Shown here: piece by piece, positions 42,144 through 53,510 of the stretch | Position numbering within the stretch: the first letter of the stretch is position 1 | How the letters are laid out: the number at the start of each line of letters is the position of its first letter | DNA from: Pictodentalium vernedei | Lineage: Eukaryota; Mollusca; Scaphopoda; Dentaliida; Dentaliidae | Direction of reading: 5' to 3' | Assembly (NCBI GenBank): GCA_031216915.1 | Contig: CM062292.1 | Span: forward strand, 68,870,790-68,934,789 | DNA: 64,000 bases | Position numbers and translations under genes: made by a program | The notes under the pieces: model-generated | Seen by the model: the letters and a program-made list of their open reading frames with translations, nothing else | Told to the model about the DNA's origin: nothing | Database searches by the model: none

Positions 42144-42332
42144 TATTGGTGATACAGCTTACCGGAAGTCGTTTTTCCGGAGTCGAGAAGATCAGTTCGT
42201 TGTTTCTATTAAAACACAACAGCGTGTATAAAATGTATCAACATTTACATTTTCTGCTGTTTTGGAACGTAAATCAAATAAAATTGGATTTGAAATTCAC
42301 CAGAGATATAGATTCTGTTTGCAATTGGCCCT

Positions 42333-42546
42333 TTAACCTCTAGCACTCTGGTAAAGCAACACAATTTTCTCCAATCAACTCTGCTTTTCTCTTGTTTAAC
42401 TATGAATTAAACCAATTATACCTTGTTTGACAGAGCTCATTGAGCTCTGTCAAACAAGGAATATTTGGTTAAATATCGAACTGCATTATGGGAAATATTT
42501 GCTGCTGAAAACTTTGCCATTTTGATATCAGAGTGCAGAGGGTTAA
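42333..42546 (+). mobile_element. TTAA MITE, third family (CTCTAGCACTCTG ends)
   Basis: TTAA CCTCTAGCACTCTG at the left and CAGAGTGCAGAGGG TTAA at the right. The centre is a perfect hairpin with CCTTGTTTGACAGAGCTC arms around ATT. A diverged relative is at 34493-34720. Confidence 0.85.
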
Positions 42547-42687
42547 TATGTGATGCATATTGTTTTTATTTTAAAATGCCGACAATAATCACTAAATTTC
42601 ACCACTTTTTGATGTTGGAAGCTTTTCGTCAAATTTTTTGATCGATTATCGACTATGTGCTGCGAGAGCATACTAAGATCAGTTAGG

Positions 42688-42930
42688 TTAACCCTTTACC
42701 CAACGTAACCGCAAAACGCGGCCAGCGCTATTCACAAAAATTACCATTCAATTTTCATAATTTTTTTCATTTTTTGTCTCAAAAACATAGCCTATGACCC
42801 CTCATTGGAACGAGCTCGTTCCAATGAGGGGTCATAAGCTATGTTTTTGGTGCGAAAATTAAAAATATTTAGTTATTTAAGAATTTTGTTTTCATGTGTG
42901 GCCTGCTTTTCGTGTTGGGTAAAGGGTTAA
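42688..42930 (-). mobile_element. TTAA MITE, type A, reverse orientation
   Basis: TTAA CCCTTTACCCAACGTAACC and GTTGGGTAAAGGG TTAA. The hairpin arms CATAGCCTATGACCCCTC and GGAACGAGCTCGTTCC form a perfect centre. Flank order is inverted relative to the 60.9-kb copy. Confidence 0.88.
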
Positions 42931-43565
42931 AAATTAACCCATATCAACTGGGTTGAGTGAATATGAACCCAACCCAGTTGATTTGGGCTCATTTTTAACC
43001 CAACTAAGTTTAGAGTGGGGATAATGTAATATGTGCCGGTCCAGATATGCTAACACGTGGACCAACACAACCGTATTGGTGCAGTAACAGACGTTGTTTT
43101 TATCTTAAAATGCCGACAACAGTCACTAGATTTCACAACTGTTTGCTGTTATTGAAGGGCCTTTTGGGCGTTTTTCGTAAACAGTGAAATGATTTTTTAT
43201 CGACTGCGAGAGGTGTAATGTGACACTTACCTGTCCAAATATATGAGTTTATTTTTCCATTTCGCCCAGGGATTCGTGGATATGGTGACTTTTATAGAAG
43301 AAATTGGGAAAATTTCCTCAAAAGTGGCATACTGGGAAATCTTCCCAGATTTGGTCCACAAAGGTCGGGGGATGTCCGCCATGCCCCCGTTACTTCCCAC
43401 ACCTCTCATATTCTCCGTCTCGTGACTCCGACCATATTTTAGGCCCCACGAACTAGAAGTTATCAAAAGGCCTGGGACCGTAAAACAATTCATCCTAGCC
43501 TCGGGAAAAAATAAATGGTTCAGGTTTCTTAACAGATCCTAATTTTCATGCCCAGTCGTGATCTT

Positions 43566-43806
43566 TTAACCTTTTACCTAACATGAAAAGCAGACGACAC
43601 TTGCAAATAAAATTCTTGAATAACTATTTTTTTTTCATTTTTTTTGTCTCAAAAACATAGGTTATGACCCCTCGTCGAGCTCGTTCCAAAAAGGGGCCAT
43701 AACCTATGTTTTTGAGACAAAATATGAATAAAATAATGAAAATTAATTGGTGATTTTTGTGAATAGCGCTGGCCGGTTTTTGCTGTTACGTTGGGTAAAA
43801 GGTTAA
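43566..43806 (+). mobile_element. TTAA MITE, type A
   Basis: TTAA CCTTTTACCTAACATG and CGTTGGGTAAAAGG TTAA; the same C-to-T change at mirrored positions in both terminal repeats is notable. The hairpin left arm has lost its inner part (CCCCTCGTCGAGCTCG). Confidence 0.87.
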
Positions 43807-43909
43807 TGATCTCTTGGCAAAAAACGCTTATATCTATTTAAAACGATATCTGAAGATACTTCCGGGACAGGTATCAAATACATGTACACCGGGAATATAG
43901 GCAATATAT

Positions 43910-44122
43910 TTAAACTCTTCACCTAATTCGAAGAGCAGAAAACATTTCATAAAAAGATATTCAGCAAGTATAATTGTTTTGTCTCATAGCTTATGACACC
44001 TCATTGGGACGAGCTCAATGAGGGGTCATAAGCTATATTTTAGAGACAAAATGTCAAAATAATAAAATTTGAATGACGATTTTTGAAGACAGAGGTGGCC
44101 GTTACGTTTGAAAAAGAGTTAA
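43910..44122 (+). mobile_element. TTAA MITE, type A, old copy
   Basis: TTAA at both ends, diverged termini (ACTCTTCACCTAATTCG, GTTTGAAAAAGAG) and a hairpin with ATAGCTTATGACACCTCATTG around GGACGAGC. It looks older than its neighbours. Confidence 0.75.
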
Positions 44123-44149
44123 GCAACTGTGTGAGAAAATATGAATACA

Positions 44150-44407
44150 CAGTACGTGGAGGGTGTATTATCACTAAATAACCCACAGGGTGGAGATTCC
44201 ACCCAAGCAATAATTGCAAATGTGCTGAAAAGTATAACAAACACAAGAAAAGCTCCAGCCAATGGACCTCCGGGTTATACCCGGAGGTCCATTGGCTGAA
44301 ACATTGCTTGTGTTTTTTGTCCACAATGTGCATAATTTGAAAGTGATACTTTGGGTGATGACTTCACTCCCCGAGTGATTTAGTTACAATCCATTCTCCA
44401 CGTACTG
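44150..44407 (+). mobile_element. Mariner-like MITE D2, second copy
   Basis: 258 bp with ends CAGTACGTGGAGGGTG and, inverted, CAGTACGTGGAGAATG. The right flank is TA. The central hairpin is identical in type to the copy at 33.6 kb. It lies 28 bp from the type A MITE. Confidence 0.85.
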
Positions 44408-44409
44408 TA

Positions 44410-45535
44410 TATAGGTGGATCAACAAAACCGTGTTGGTTCAATAGCGGTCTGAACTCGCCTGTATCATTCGTCGATATTGTATTTTTACCATACTTCGTT
44501 TCAATCGACACAAATACTGTATCATCCATAGCCTCGAAAAAGCTTCTCCGTACGGTTGATATAAACAAACTTTTACACAGTCGTGAGAGACACTCCACTT
44601 CAAGCCTATAATTGAGCAGGGCTCCAACAAAAGTTCATCAATTTATTTTGACTATGTATGTTAAACATCAAGTCGTCACATGTGAAATAACGGAACGATT
44701 TGTCAGGTCTGAGTATATTACACGTCAGGCCGTCGCGGTTTAAAAGAACAAGGATTGTTCCAGTCCAGAGAAGGTAAAGGACAAGACTCTTCGTGGTCAA
44801 TCGTTGTAAAAGAAGTCTCAGGCCTGTCTTCTCATAAAAAGATTATGAAGCAAATTCCAACTTGAGATTTGGAGGAGAAATATATGGAATTTTTAATGTG
44901 AACATATTGATATGTGTACCTTCCCGTTATGACCAAATGGCAATTGACAAAATGCCAACACAAATTGAAAAGTTACTTGATGAAAAAGTTATTGTTACAT
45001 ATATCGACATCGGATCTTATTTCTTCATTGTAAATTACTGAGGACAACTCTTCTGACCATGTACCCTGTATAGGTGACCGTATAAAGAGTATAGAACCAG
45101 GAGAAGTAGGGGTGGGATTCCTTAACATCCAGAGAATATGTTCCATATAAACAGGAATTTAGCAAATATTGTTCATAATTGGTGCTTACCATCATTCGGG
45201 TTTATTTTTGAAATACTGTCTACACACGGAATACAAACATACCGCCATTCATGGACAGGGGCGTCGGACAGGGAAGGGCGCTACTGTCCTTGGCTGGAAC
45301 AGCCATCGGTTCAATTTCGGTTGTTCTTGTGGGAGGGCGCGGAGAGTCAAAGTTGTCGAAAAAGGTGGATTGGGGGAATATATGTTTATGCATCATACAC
45401 GAGGGCCATTTCCCCCTGTCGTTTAGAATTCATTGTGCTAGTCTGCATCGTTTCTAGGGGGTGGGGGGGGGGGGGGGGGTGTAAGGCGATCAGACCAGCA
45501 GCGGATAAACTGGTCAACTATAACTGCTCTCATTG
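44410..45535. other. Stretch without a recognised gene
   Basis: No family was recognised. A poly(G) run lies at about 45461-45478. Overlapping ORFs near 45140-45530 have no domain and no splice support. Confidence 0.4.
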
Positions 45536-45539
45536 AAAA

Positions 45540-46440
45540 CACGTCTCTGAATCTTTGGTTGGAACGATCTAGTCAAAGACAGGCATGAAGAAGCACATCG
45601 TTGTTACTTGACCTGGTGCTATCATAATAAACCTCGTCCAGGACCGTCTACGACCTCATGCACAAATCGTGCTCAGAGTTTCACTGTGCCTTACGACTAT
45701 GTAAAAATTACAAAAAATCGTTTATCTATGATCTTCTTGCCCAAAATCTTTATGAGACGAAATTGTCCCAGTTCTAGAAATCGGTTTCTAAAAGCAGTCG
45801 TGTTAACATTGCCGAAATGGTCAATGCTATTTCTGGTGAAAATACGATTGCTGAAATGTGGGCGTACCTTTTTCATAATATTCCCAATAGCTTACCCAAC
45901 AACACTAAGAACTAGGACTTCTCGACAGGGCATTTTAAAAATGTCACTGTTGGTGATTCACTTCTCGTTACTGCAGTTGAAGTAACAGAACACATTAATG
46001 CATCTCAAAGCGGAAGTCCGAGTGGACCTGATTTGCTGAACTCTTAACACTAAAGATTCGGTAACTGTGTCTTGTAGACCATACCGGAAGTGTTATTTGA
46101 TGCCATCATCATCCATGGACACATTCCAGTACCCATGGTCGATATTACACTTATCCCACTTGTTAAAACAAATCTGGAAATATTTCTGACAAAGGCAACT
46201 ATAGGACAATTACCCTTGCAACAATTATGTCAAAGCTACTTGAGAAGGCTTTACTAAATAGGTGCATTGATAAACTCACAACAACAGATTTCAATTTGGA
46301 TTTACGTCTAACTATTTCACTGACAGGTGTATATTTTTGCACATATGACGATTTTACGTTATTTTTTAAGTCAATACTCTTGTGTGTGTATGTTTTCTTG
46401 ATACAAAGAAAGCGATCGATTGAATGAAACATATTTCACC
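45540..46440 (+). mobile_element. LINE fragment, second family
   Basis: The plus strand, in changing frames, reads a linker typical of non-LTR retrotransposons (CYHNKPRPGP, then YDLLAQNLYETKLSQF and INASQSGSPSGPDLLNS). The start of the reverse transcriptase follows, with PVPMVDITLIPLVKTKSGNI, GNYRTITLATIMSKLLEKAL and a CVYVFL-type segment. It stops before the catalytic F-A-D-D motif. The wording differs from the LINE at 30.8 kb, so it is a separate family. Several frame changes; inactive. Confidence 0.7.
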
Positions 46441-47085
46441 TTTTCGGAAATTACTTTTTTTGTAAGATGGAGTCACACAATGTCTCCAACATTTTCTGTG
46501 ACGAATAGTGTGGACACCACTTTGTGGGTCGTTGCGTTTTCAGTGATTACTTGGGAAATCACAGAATACTATTGAATAGTATTTGTCATTCAAATCGACT
46601 GCAGCCTGAATTTATAGTAGTATTCTGGCTGCAGTTGTAGTACCTTTTGATTTTTCAATTCTGATTCATTTGGAGTTATACTCAAATCGAGTATCGTGTA
46701 TTATATCCTTTAGTGGGATTGAAAGGGTGAAAAATAATTTTGTGTACCTCCTTGTTATCGATTATAAATCGTTTGGAGAGGCCAGCTTGGGTTCTTGTCT
46801 TTCGATTAACTCGCACAACTATTTTGTGTTTGCTTTTTGCTAGCACGGTATTGTGTCACACCGGGGCATGAGCCCTTACTGGGCCTTCTAACGCCCTGAG
46901 TCGACATTGGTATTGTTACACTCATTGTGAAAGCCATGAGTCCAATGTAGCATGAAAGTCGGATATCATGTTTGAAATGACCCGTTCTTGCCTCAATGAG
47001 TGCAGGTATTTATTTTAACCCTTAAGGAAGTGCAGTTTTTCATAATTTGTCCAATCGTGATTCGGCATTGGTACTGCAATAAATT
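46441..47085. other. Stretch without a recognised gene
   Basis: A small hairpin around GACTGCAGCC/GGCTGCAG lies near 46597-46636. Nothing else was assigned. Confidence 0.4.
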
Positions 47086-47277
47086 ATTCTATTCTATTCT
47101 ATTCTATTCTATTATTCTATTCTATTCTATTCTATTCTATTCTATTCTATTCTATTCTATTCTATTCCATTCCATTCCATTCCATTCCATTCCATTCCAT
47201 TCCATTCCTTTTCTTTCCATTCTATTCTGTATTGTGCAAAAGCATGTGATCTTAAACACCAATAAATAAATAAATAA

Positions 47278-47322
<45 letters not shown>

Positions 47323-47325
47323 CTA
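47086..47325 (+). repeat. (ATTCT)n/(ATTCC)n microsatellite and a SINE A-tail
   Basis: 47086-47230 is a 5-bp satellite changing from ATTCT to ATTCC units. At 47240-47325 GTGATCTTAAACACCAATAA leads into (AAAT)n. This is the 3' end of the shared-tail SINE on the plus strand. Confidence 0.85.
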
Positions 47326-47559
47326 TTCTATTCTGTTTTTTATAGCTTCAACCCATAAATTGGGTAAGTCATTGTTGATATTAAAATGTATTGATCTGAA
47401 AACAGTTAGTTAATTCAGACTTACGTTGGTGATACGATAGCACAGTTCGAATTTATCGGCGATCTTGATACAATTACTGGTCGGTTAATTGTGATATGGG
47501 CATTGCGCGCGCCTGCCATTTACAATTAGAAAATGTTTTAGCACACTAAAACATATGTC

Positions 47560-48745
47560 TCCCCTTCCTTTTGAGGTCAGAGGTCAAGATCACATGCAGT
47601 TCATCAAGGTAGCGGAATGCGGTTTCATGGTGACACATCCACATGTCAAAAAAAAAAAATTCTGGTCTGGACAATTACTCCCTATTTAAAGTACATAAAT
47701 TTGACCTTTAGGTCAAGGTCACATGAAGGTCATGATGACATGTGGTCTCTTTGTGATACATCCACATGTCAATCATCTAAGTCCTAGGTCAAAAAACAAA
47801 AAAAGTTCTGATCTGGACAATTATTCCCTATTTGAAGTACATAAATTTGACCTTGAGGTCAGAGGTCAAGGTCACATGCAGTTCATCAAGGTAGCAGACA
47901 TGCGGTTTCATGGTGACACATCCACATGTCCAAAAAAAAATCTGCTTTGGACAATTTCTCCCTATTTGAAGTACATACATTTGACCTTGAGGTCAATGTC
48001 ACATGAAGGTCACGACATGCGGTCTCATGGTGACACATCCACATGTCAAATAACCAAGTCCTAGGTAAAAAAAAAACAAAAAAAATCTGGTCTGGACAAT
48101 TACTCCCTATTTGAAGTACAGAATTTTGACCTTGAGGTCAATGTCACATGAAGGTCACAATGGTATGCGACACACCGGCTCATGGTGATACATCCACGTG
48201 CCAAAGATCCAAGGCCTGGCTCAAAAGACAAACAAGAGTTGGTCTGGACAAAGTTTCCTTGAAAAAAGCACAAATCTGACCTTCAGATCAAAGGTCAAGG
48301 TCACATGAAGGTCACAATGGTACGCTACATACCGGCTCATGGTGATACATCCACATGCCAAATATCTAAAGCCTGACTCGAAATACAAAAAAGTTCTGGT
48401 CCAGACAGTTTTCCTTAAAAAAACGCATAAATCTGACCTTCGGGTCAAAGGTCAAGGTCACATGAAGGTCACCATGGTACACGACACACCGGTTCATGGT
48501 GATACATCCACATGTCAAGTATCTAAGGTGTAGATCAAACGACAAAAAAGTTATGGCCCGGACAAAGTTTGTGTGATGTTTCCCTTAAAAAAACACATAA
48601 ATCTGACCTTCAGGTCAAAGGTCAAGGTCACATGAAGGTCATTATGGTACACTGCACACCGGCTCATGGTGATACATCCACATGCCAAGTATCTAAGGTG
48701 TAGGTCAAAAGACAAAAAAGTTATGACCCGGACAAAGTTTGTATG
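47560..48745 (+). repeat. Eight-unit minisatellite rich in AGGTCA motifs
   Basis: Units of about 130-170 bp each contain a GGTCAAGGTCACATG-type block, then GGTGACACATCCACATG or GGTGATACATCCACATG, then TCTGGTCTGGACAA-type sequence. Starts of the AGGTCA block are near 47572, 47703, 47850, 47981, 48128, 48278, 48435 and 48605. Early units have AATTACTCCCTATTTGAAGT; later ones replace it with a CCTTAAAAAAACACATAAAT-type block, showing two subtypes. A (GAA)n run follows at 48747-48781. Confidence 0.88.
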
Positions 48746-48789
48746 AGAAGAAGAAGAAGAAGAAGAAGAAGAAGAAGAAGAATATGCAC

Positions 48790-49447
48790 TGGGAAGGGGA
48801 GACATAATAAATAAGACAAGCCCATGTTACTCGATTAATACAATGATTGGTTTGTGGATTTCGAGTAACTACTGCATTGGCATGTATGTTTTTAACGAAG
48901 TGGACGCAGCCCATACTATACGACTCGTAATATGTTTTGTTTGTGACATCGTATCAGTATTTGGCATGCGTAATAATCGATGACACTGGTGGAAGATCAA
49001 GAGCGAATGGCTCAGCTACCTATTTCCTCAATCCACCCTTAGCCCTCGCTCTAAGGCTCATCTGTGAATGCATGCTACCTTGTTGAATGTATGTGATTTA
49101 CTGATTGTTTTGAATAACACGATCGTGTCAGTTTCCAGCATGGAACATTACCGTTCTAAAAGTCTTATCGGTATGTGCATGCCGCATTGTTGGAGGTATG
49201 CACATTTTAATCGTTAGGCTCATACCATTGTCTAAATAAATAACTGTCGACAATCAAGGGATATTGTCCTTGGACTGAAAACCACCGGGCAATGCATTTT
49301 GTCCTTTCTCAGCTTATCAGGCTTCAAGCTCGGGATAATAGATCTGATTTCAATGTAGTACATTGGAATTTATGTTTGCATCGGTATATTATTGGTTTGA
49401 TCTGAAGCCCATTTGATACTTGCCCGGAATTTAATCCGCAATGTGCA
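48790..49447. other. Stretch without a recognised gene
   Basis: No repeat family or coding region recognised between the minisatellite and the D1 MITE. Confidence 0.4.
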
Positions 49448-49761
49448 CAGTTAAAACAGAGAAGTCCTGTTATGGAATGCGCACAAATAGTACGTCGATC
49501 TGCGCGTTAATCTACGCGTTATGACCATAGCAAGGCTATCAAATTCTGTACATATGGCCTGTGCACAAGCAATGTTTCAGCCAATGGACCTCCGGGTAAC
49601 CCGGAGGTCCATTGCAGAAACATTGCCCGTGTTTGCTATGAGTAACCAGGATAACCTGCCGTGCTTTGGATACCATTTGATATGGCAATTGCGGGCAATT
49701 CCTACGCACAATTAAGCCTAGATAAGCGCACAGTTCGTGACAGGACTTCTAGTTTGAACTG
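49448..49761 (-). mobile_element. Mariner-like MITE D1, second copy
   Basis: 314 bp with ends CAGTTAAAACAGAGAAG and, inverted, CAGTTCAAACTAGAAG. The hairpin has CCAATGGACCTCCGGGTAA and an almost complete complement. Orientation is opposite to the copy at 13.9 kb. The flanks are not TA/TA, so one flank has changed. Confidence 0.82.
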
Positions 49762-50472
49762 AAAATGGTTTCAACCTATATGGTTTCATCAAATAAACAA
49801 ATACCACAACACTTCAGTTATTTTGAGTAAGTCTGAATCTATCGATATTGGATCGATAGAATAATACGGTGTGTTATATCGACCAGTTGGCTCTGGGGAC
49901 CATATTGACTCTACAAACAGAGTTTGTTTACAGCTGAAGGATGGACTAGGAGTGATAAATCGCAAAACAACTTGTTTTGAATTTTTTGTGTTGATATTTT
50001 ATTGCTATATAAGTATTGGTTTATTGCACCACTTATGGAATTGTTTTGGTTTCGTGTGTTGGCTGGTTCAACATACTCTAATGCTAATCACATTTTATTT
50101 TATGGGACGTGGAGACCTCGTGTTCTGTTAGGATGGCCCCATGGCTGCACTGCATTGTTTGTGGTTTAATTTGTAGAATTGGTTGGAGAACTTTGACGGT
50201 TCGTCACAATCTATTTGTTAGACAGTCTGGTAAATTTGCTGGCACTTGGGTCGTCGTACGAAGTTTCAAAGCCAGCATAAAATATGCAGTTTATTGAATA
50301 TAACACAGTCTTGTGGTATGAAACTTCAAGTTTCTAAGTTCGTTTTTGATGAGAGCCTTGGCGTGAAAGAAGTTTCCAAGCAGCCAAAGTAAAACAATTT
50401 GTATACAACACAGCTTGAAGTGTGAAACTTTGAGGTTTCCAAGCAAGCAGGCTATATCACAGTAGAACACTA
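49762..50472. other. Stretch without a recognised gene
   Basis: 50260-50460 contains three loose repeats of GTTTCCAAGCAGCCAAAG/GTGAAACTTCAAG type. The ORF at 49871-50131 has no recognisable domain. Confidence 0.35.
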
Positions 50473-50838
50473 TTTATTACACGCCTGTTCTATGTAACCC
50501 CCATCTACGGTAACACTTAACCATGAAGAAAACGAAATCGTTGACTGACTATTTTTAATTAAAATCGAAATTTCACTAAAAGTTTCTACAAACTGTGCAA
50601 ACACAATTACAATTTGAATCGCTAGCAATAGCTGAAAATCGTCGCCTGGGTTCCAATGTGTTCTATGTGTCTACTGGCACATAGAACACATTGGAACTCA
50701 GGGGACGAAATAGTAACAAGGGTTCCTCTCGCATATTTGGTTGACGATGAAATGTGTTCTTTTTATCGCTAGTTGTCAAATAAATTGCTGAGTGTCCTTC
50801 TAATAATTGTTTTTACAGACGTGAACGCGTGTAATAAA
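50473..50838 (+). mobile_element. MITE with TTTATTACACGC ends, second copy
   Basis: 366 bp from TTTATTACACGC to GCGTGTAATAAA. The central hairpin with GTTCCAATGTGTTCTATGTG arms is almost identical to that at 11362-11758. Confidence 0.78.
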
Positions 50839-51396
50839 CACAGAACAACGCGACCATTTTGGGGCTCTAAGTTGTGTGAAACTTGCATTGGGTCAATGTT
50901 TTGGGGGGCAGCGAAAAGTTTAGGGGGAGGGAAGGTCCCCCAGCACCCTCCACGTAGCTACGTCACTGACAGTATGACAAATGATATGGTATGTATGGTG
51001 AAAATCCAAACAGTTTGTACCTTATAAAATCAACGTAACTACGTTGGCGAATATTTAACTCTCTTCTATGCTCGGGTTAGTACCTTTTTGACTATTTGTT
51101 TACAAATTGTGTGACCAATTGTCACACTTGACTAACCCCTCCCACAACTCCACTTTGCTATAACCATGGAGAGGGAATTTCTAGATTTTTCTTACGATCA
51201 TTGAGTGACGAGTCGGATTGTGACGCCTCTGGTATACACAAATTGACATACATGCAGGTGACTGCCGACAAGAAAGAACAGACGAATGCAGACCTTGGAT
51301 AATAATGTTCGACTGGGGGTGGTATATCCGACAAGTAGATATGTAGTCGAACCCTGTCGTTTACAGATCATTGCCAGTGAGCGGTATTGAAATACT

Positions 51397-51518
51397 GAGC
51401 TCGTTCCAGTGAGGGGGGCATAAGTTACATGTTTCGAGGACAAAGCAAGAATACGTTTTGTTGTTGATGAAGGTTGTTGGTATGTATCGTGTTTAATTTG
51501 CATTGAGTAAAGCGTTAA
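51397..51518 (+). mobile_element. TTAA MITE, type A, right half only
   Basis: Begins within the hairpin (GAGCTCGTTCCAGTGAGG) and ends at GAGTAAAGCG TTAA. Strongly diverged. Confidence 0.55.
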
Positions 51519-52330
51519 TTCGCAGTGAAAGACACTTGTAGTATCGTTGTCCCAGTTCCGGGACACATTACATTTGGGTTCATTTTTATTTCCAAGGTTA
51601 ACAATAGACCAACGGAGACGCATGCCGATAGCCCTATGATATTAGACAGTAAAACATATTCCACAGCGTGCATGGTCAATTATTAAGTAATACCCATAGT
51701 ACCAATGGTATGGAACCTTGATGGGTTTAGTAGTACTGGTGTATAATAGTAGACCAACAGGGGTGAAGATCGCCCGTACTATACTACTATGCCACTCCTG
51801 TAGGGGAGGCCGATACACCCTAATCCAAACAACGTAATGTCAGTTTGTAGAGTGGACATCAACAGTGGTCAATGTTTCCATGATGTCGCGTTTCACGACG
51901 TCATAGGCAGCGTTAACCGTTTCGCGGGGAAAAAGTTTCGAGAAATCACACTTTCAGTCTCAGTATTCTTGTGTCACAAAAGTTCGGCAACTGGTGCCGC
52001 CAAAGCTCCTACAAATGCGACAAAGCTCTGGTCAACCAGGATCGTCATACTTGCTATACTACTCCAATTTCAGAAAAATTCCATCACAGCTGGTAGTGGT
52101 CCCCACAACTACTGAGTCCTTTGCGACTACTTTCAGCTATGAATAAAAGTTATGTCTACCACTTGATTCTATCACTACTATTGACATTTGTTCTTACTGA
52201 TAACACTAGCATCATTATTACTCGAATACAGGCTGTCACCAGTAACAACTAGTTTTCTCATACGACAAAAAATGACATCAATAGGTATAGAGAGAAAAGA
52301 GAAAGATTTCCCTTTACGGAGGGTGTGAAA
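51519..52330. other. Stretch without a recognised gene
   Basis: Contains a repeated AGTAGT/ACTACT-type patch near 51720-51790. No coding exon was supported. Confidence 0.35.
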
Positions 52331-52411
52331 AACGTTACTTATTCCCAGTTCCTTATTTGTCGGTTGATAACGAATGTCGAATAAGGATCTGGGAATAAGT
52401 AACGCTTGTCA
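52331..52411. mobile_element. Palindromic MITE (CCGTTACTTATTCCCAG family), short copy
   Basis: Arms ACGTTACTTATTCCCAG and its complement enclose CGGTTGATAACGAATG, matching 6866-7003 with the middle reduced. Confidence 0.7.
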
Positions 52412-53510
52412 CATCCGTTCCCTTAAGTGAGATTCCAGAGAACCTGATTGTCTTTCACCAAGATGAGGCCATGGGAGCTTTAGGGTTGGGCCTCATTGCG
52501 ATAATCCGCAAGACCTCATCCGACGAAAAGACGAGATATGGTTACCGAACGTAGGCACGGAACGTGGCCCACCAGATACCCGAATATGGCCATGAGGGTC
52601 ATGACGTTGACCCCCCCCCCCCCCCCCATCGAGAGTGATCTTGCTGACCCTCGTACCCTTATATGACAATACTTATGAGCCATGTAATTATTCCCCAATA
52701 GTACATTACTGCGTCGTAATAACCCTCAAATACCCAGATGAATATTTGAAGACCAAGAATAAATACCTCATTGAGGGAATTCCCCATGAGTCTTATAGAC
52801 TGGTATCTTCTAATATGCAAACGACACAGGCTTCTACTGGCATGCTCCGCTGATAAGTATCCTTTAACAGGTCAGAGAAGTTTTCTTATGGCCAGCATTA
52901 TCTCATCCTCTTTCTACTTCACAAATTACCAATTTAAATCAATGGGTAAATTCAAATAGGTGTTAAGCACCGTTAATGTAGATGGTCAGGTGTAGTCTTA
53001 AAAAGTTATAAAATTATGGTAACGACTGGGCATTCTCCTTTCTCTTGAAGGATTGCGTCTTTGGGTAACATTCTGATCTATGGACGTGAAATCAAAATCA
53101 CATTCACTGTCACGTGGTGAGTCTACGTACCTGTGTGCTGCGGATTCAGTGTAGAACTTCTTAAAGTGGGAAGCATTTCTGGTTACCTCTCTCTCCTTAT
53201 GGTTTATAGCAGTTATCATGGAACCTTTGATTTTAGTGATTTTGTATGGTGTATGTTCATACTGTGGGGACAGTTTGTTAACTTTCTCTTGTCAAACTAG
53301 CACTGAGTCATCAATTATAGAAGAATGTTTTTTACATATGTCTTCGAGCCGGCACTGATATTCATTTTACATTTTGCTTTAGAGTCATTGACTGGTATGT
53401 TTTTGTCATGAGTGTTTGTTGTTGGAAACATTGGTACAGTAGTTTTCGTGGTTCATATGGTGATTTCCTAGTAGATAAACGTGGAGCTGATCGGTACTGT
53501 CTTAAACAAG
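52412..53510. other. Stretch without a recognised gene
   Basis: A poly(C) run lies at about 52611-52627. Short ORFs near 52998-53219 on the minus strand show no recognised domain. Confidence 0.35.

Noticed and set aside
43227-43493. Opposed ORFs near 43.3 kb
   Set aside because: Overlapping frames on both strands without recognisable domains or flanking splice sites.
45138-45536. Overlapping ORFs up to 132 codons
   Set aside because: Several frames are open at once, with no domain, splice site or conserved motif; likely chance.
47000-47269. ORF with FYSILFYS repeats
   Set aside because: Translation of the (ATTCT)n satellite.
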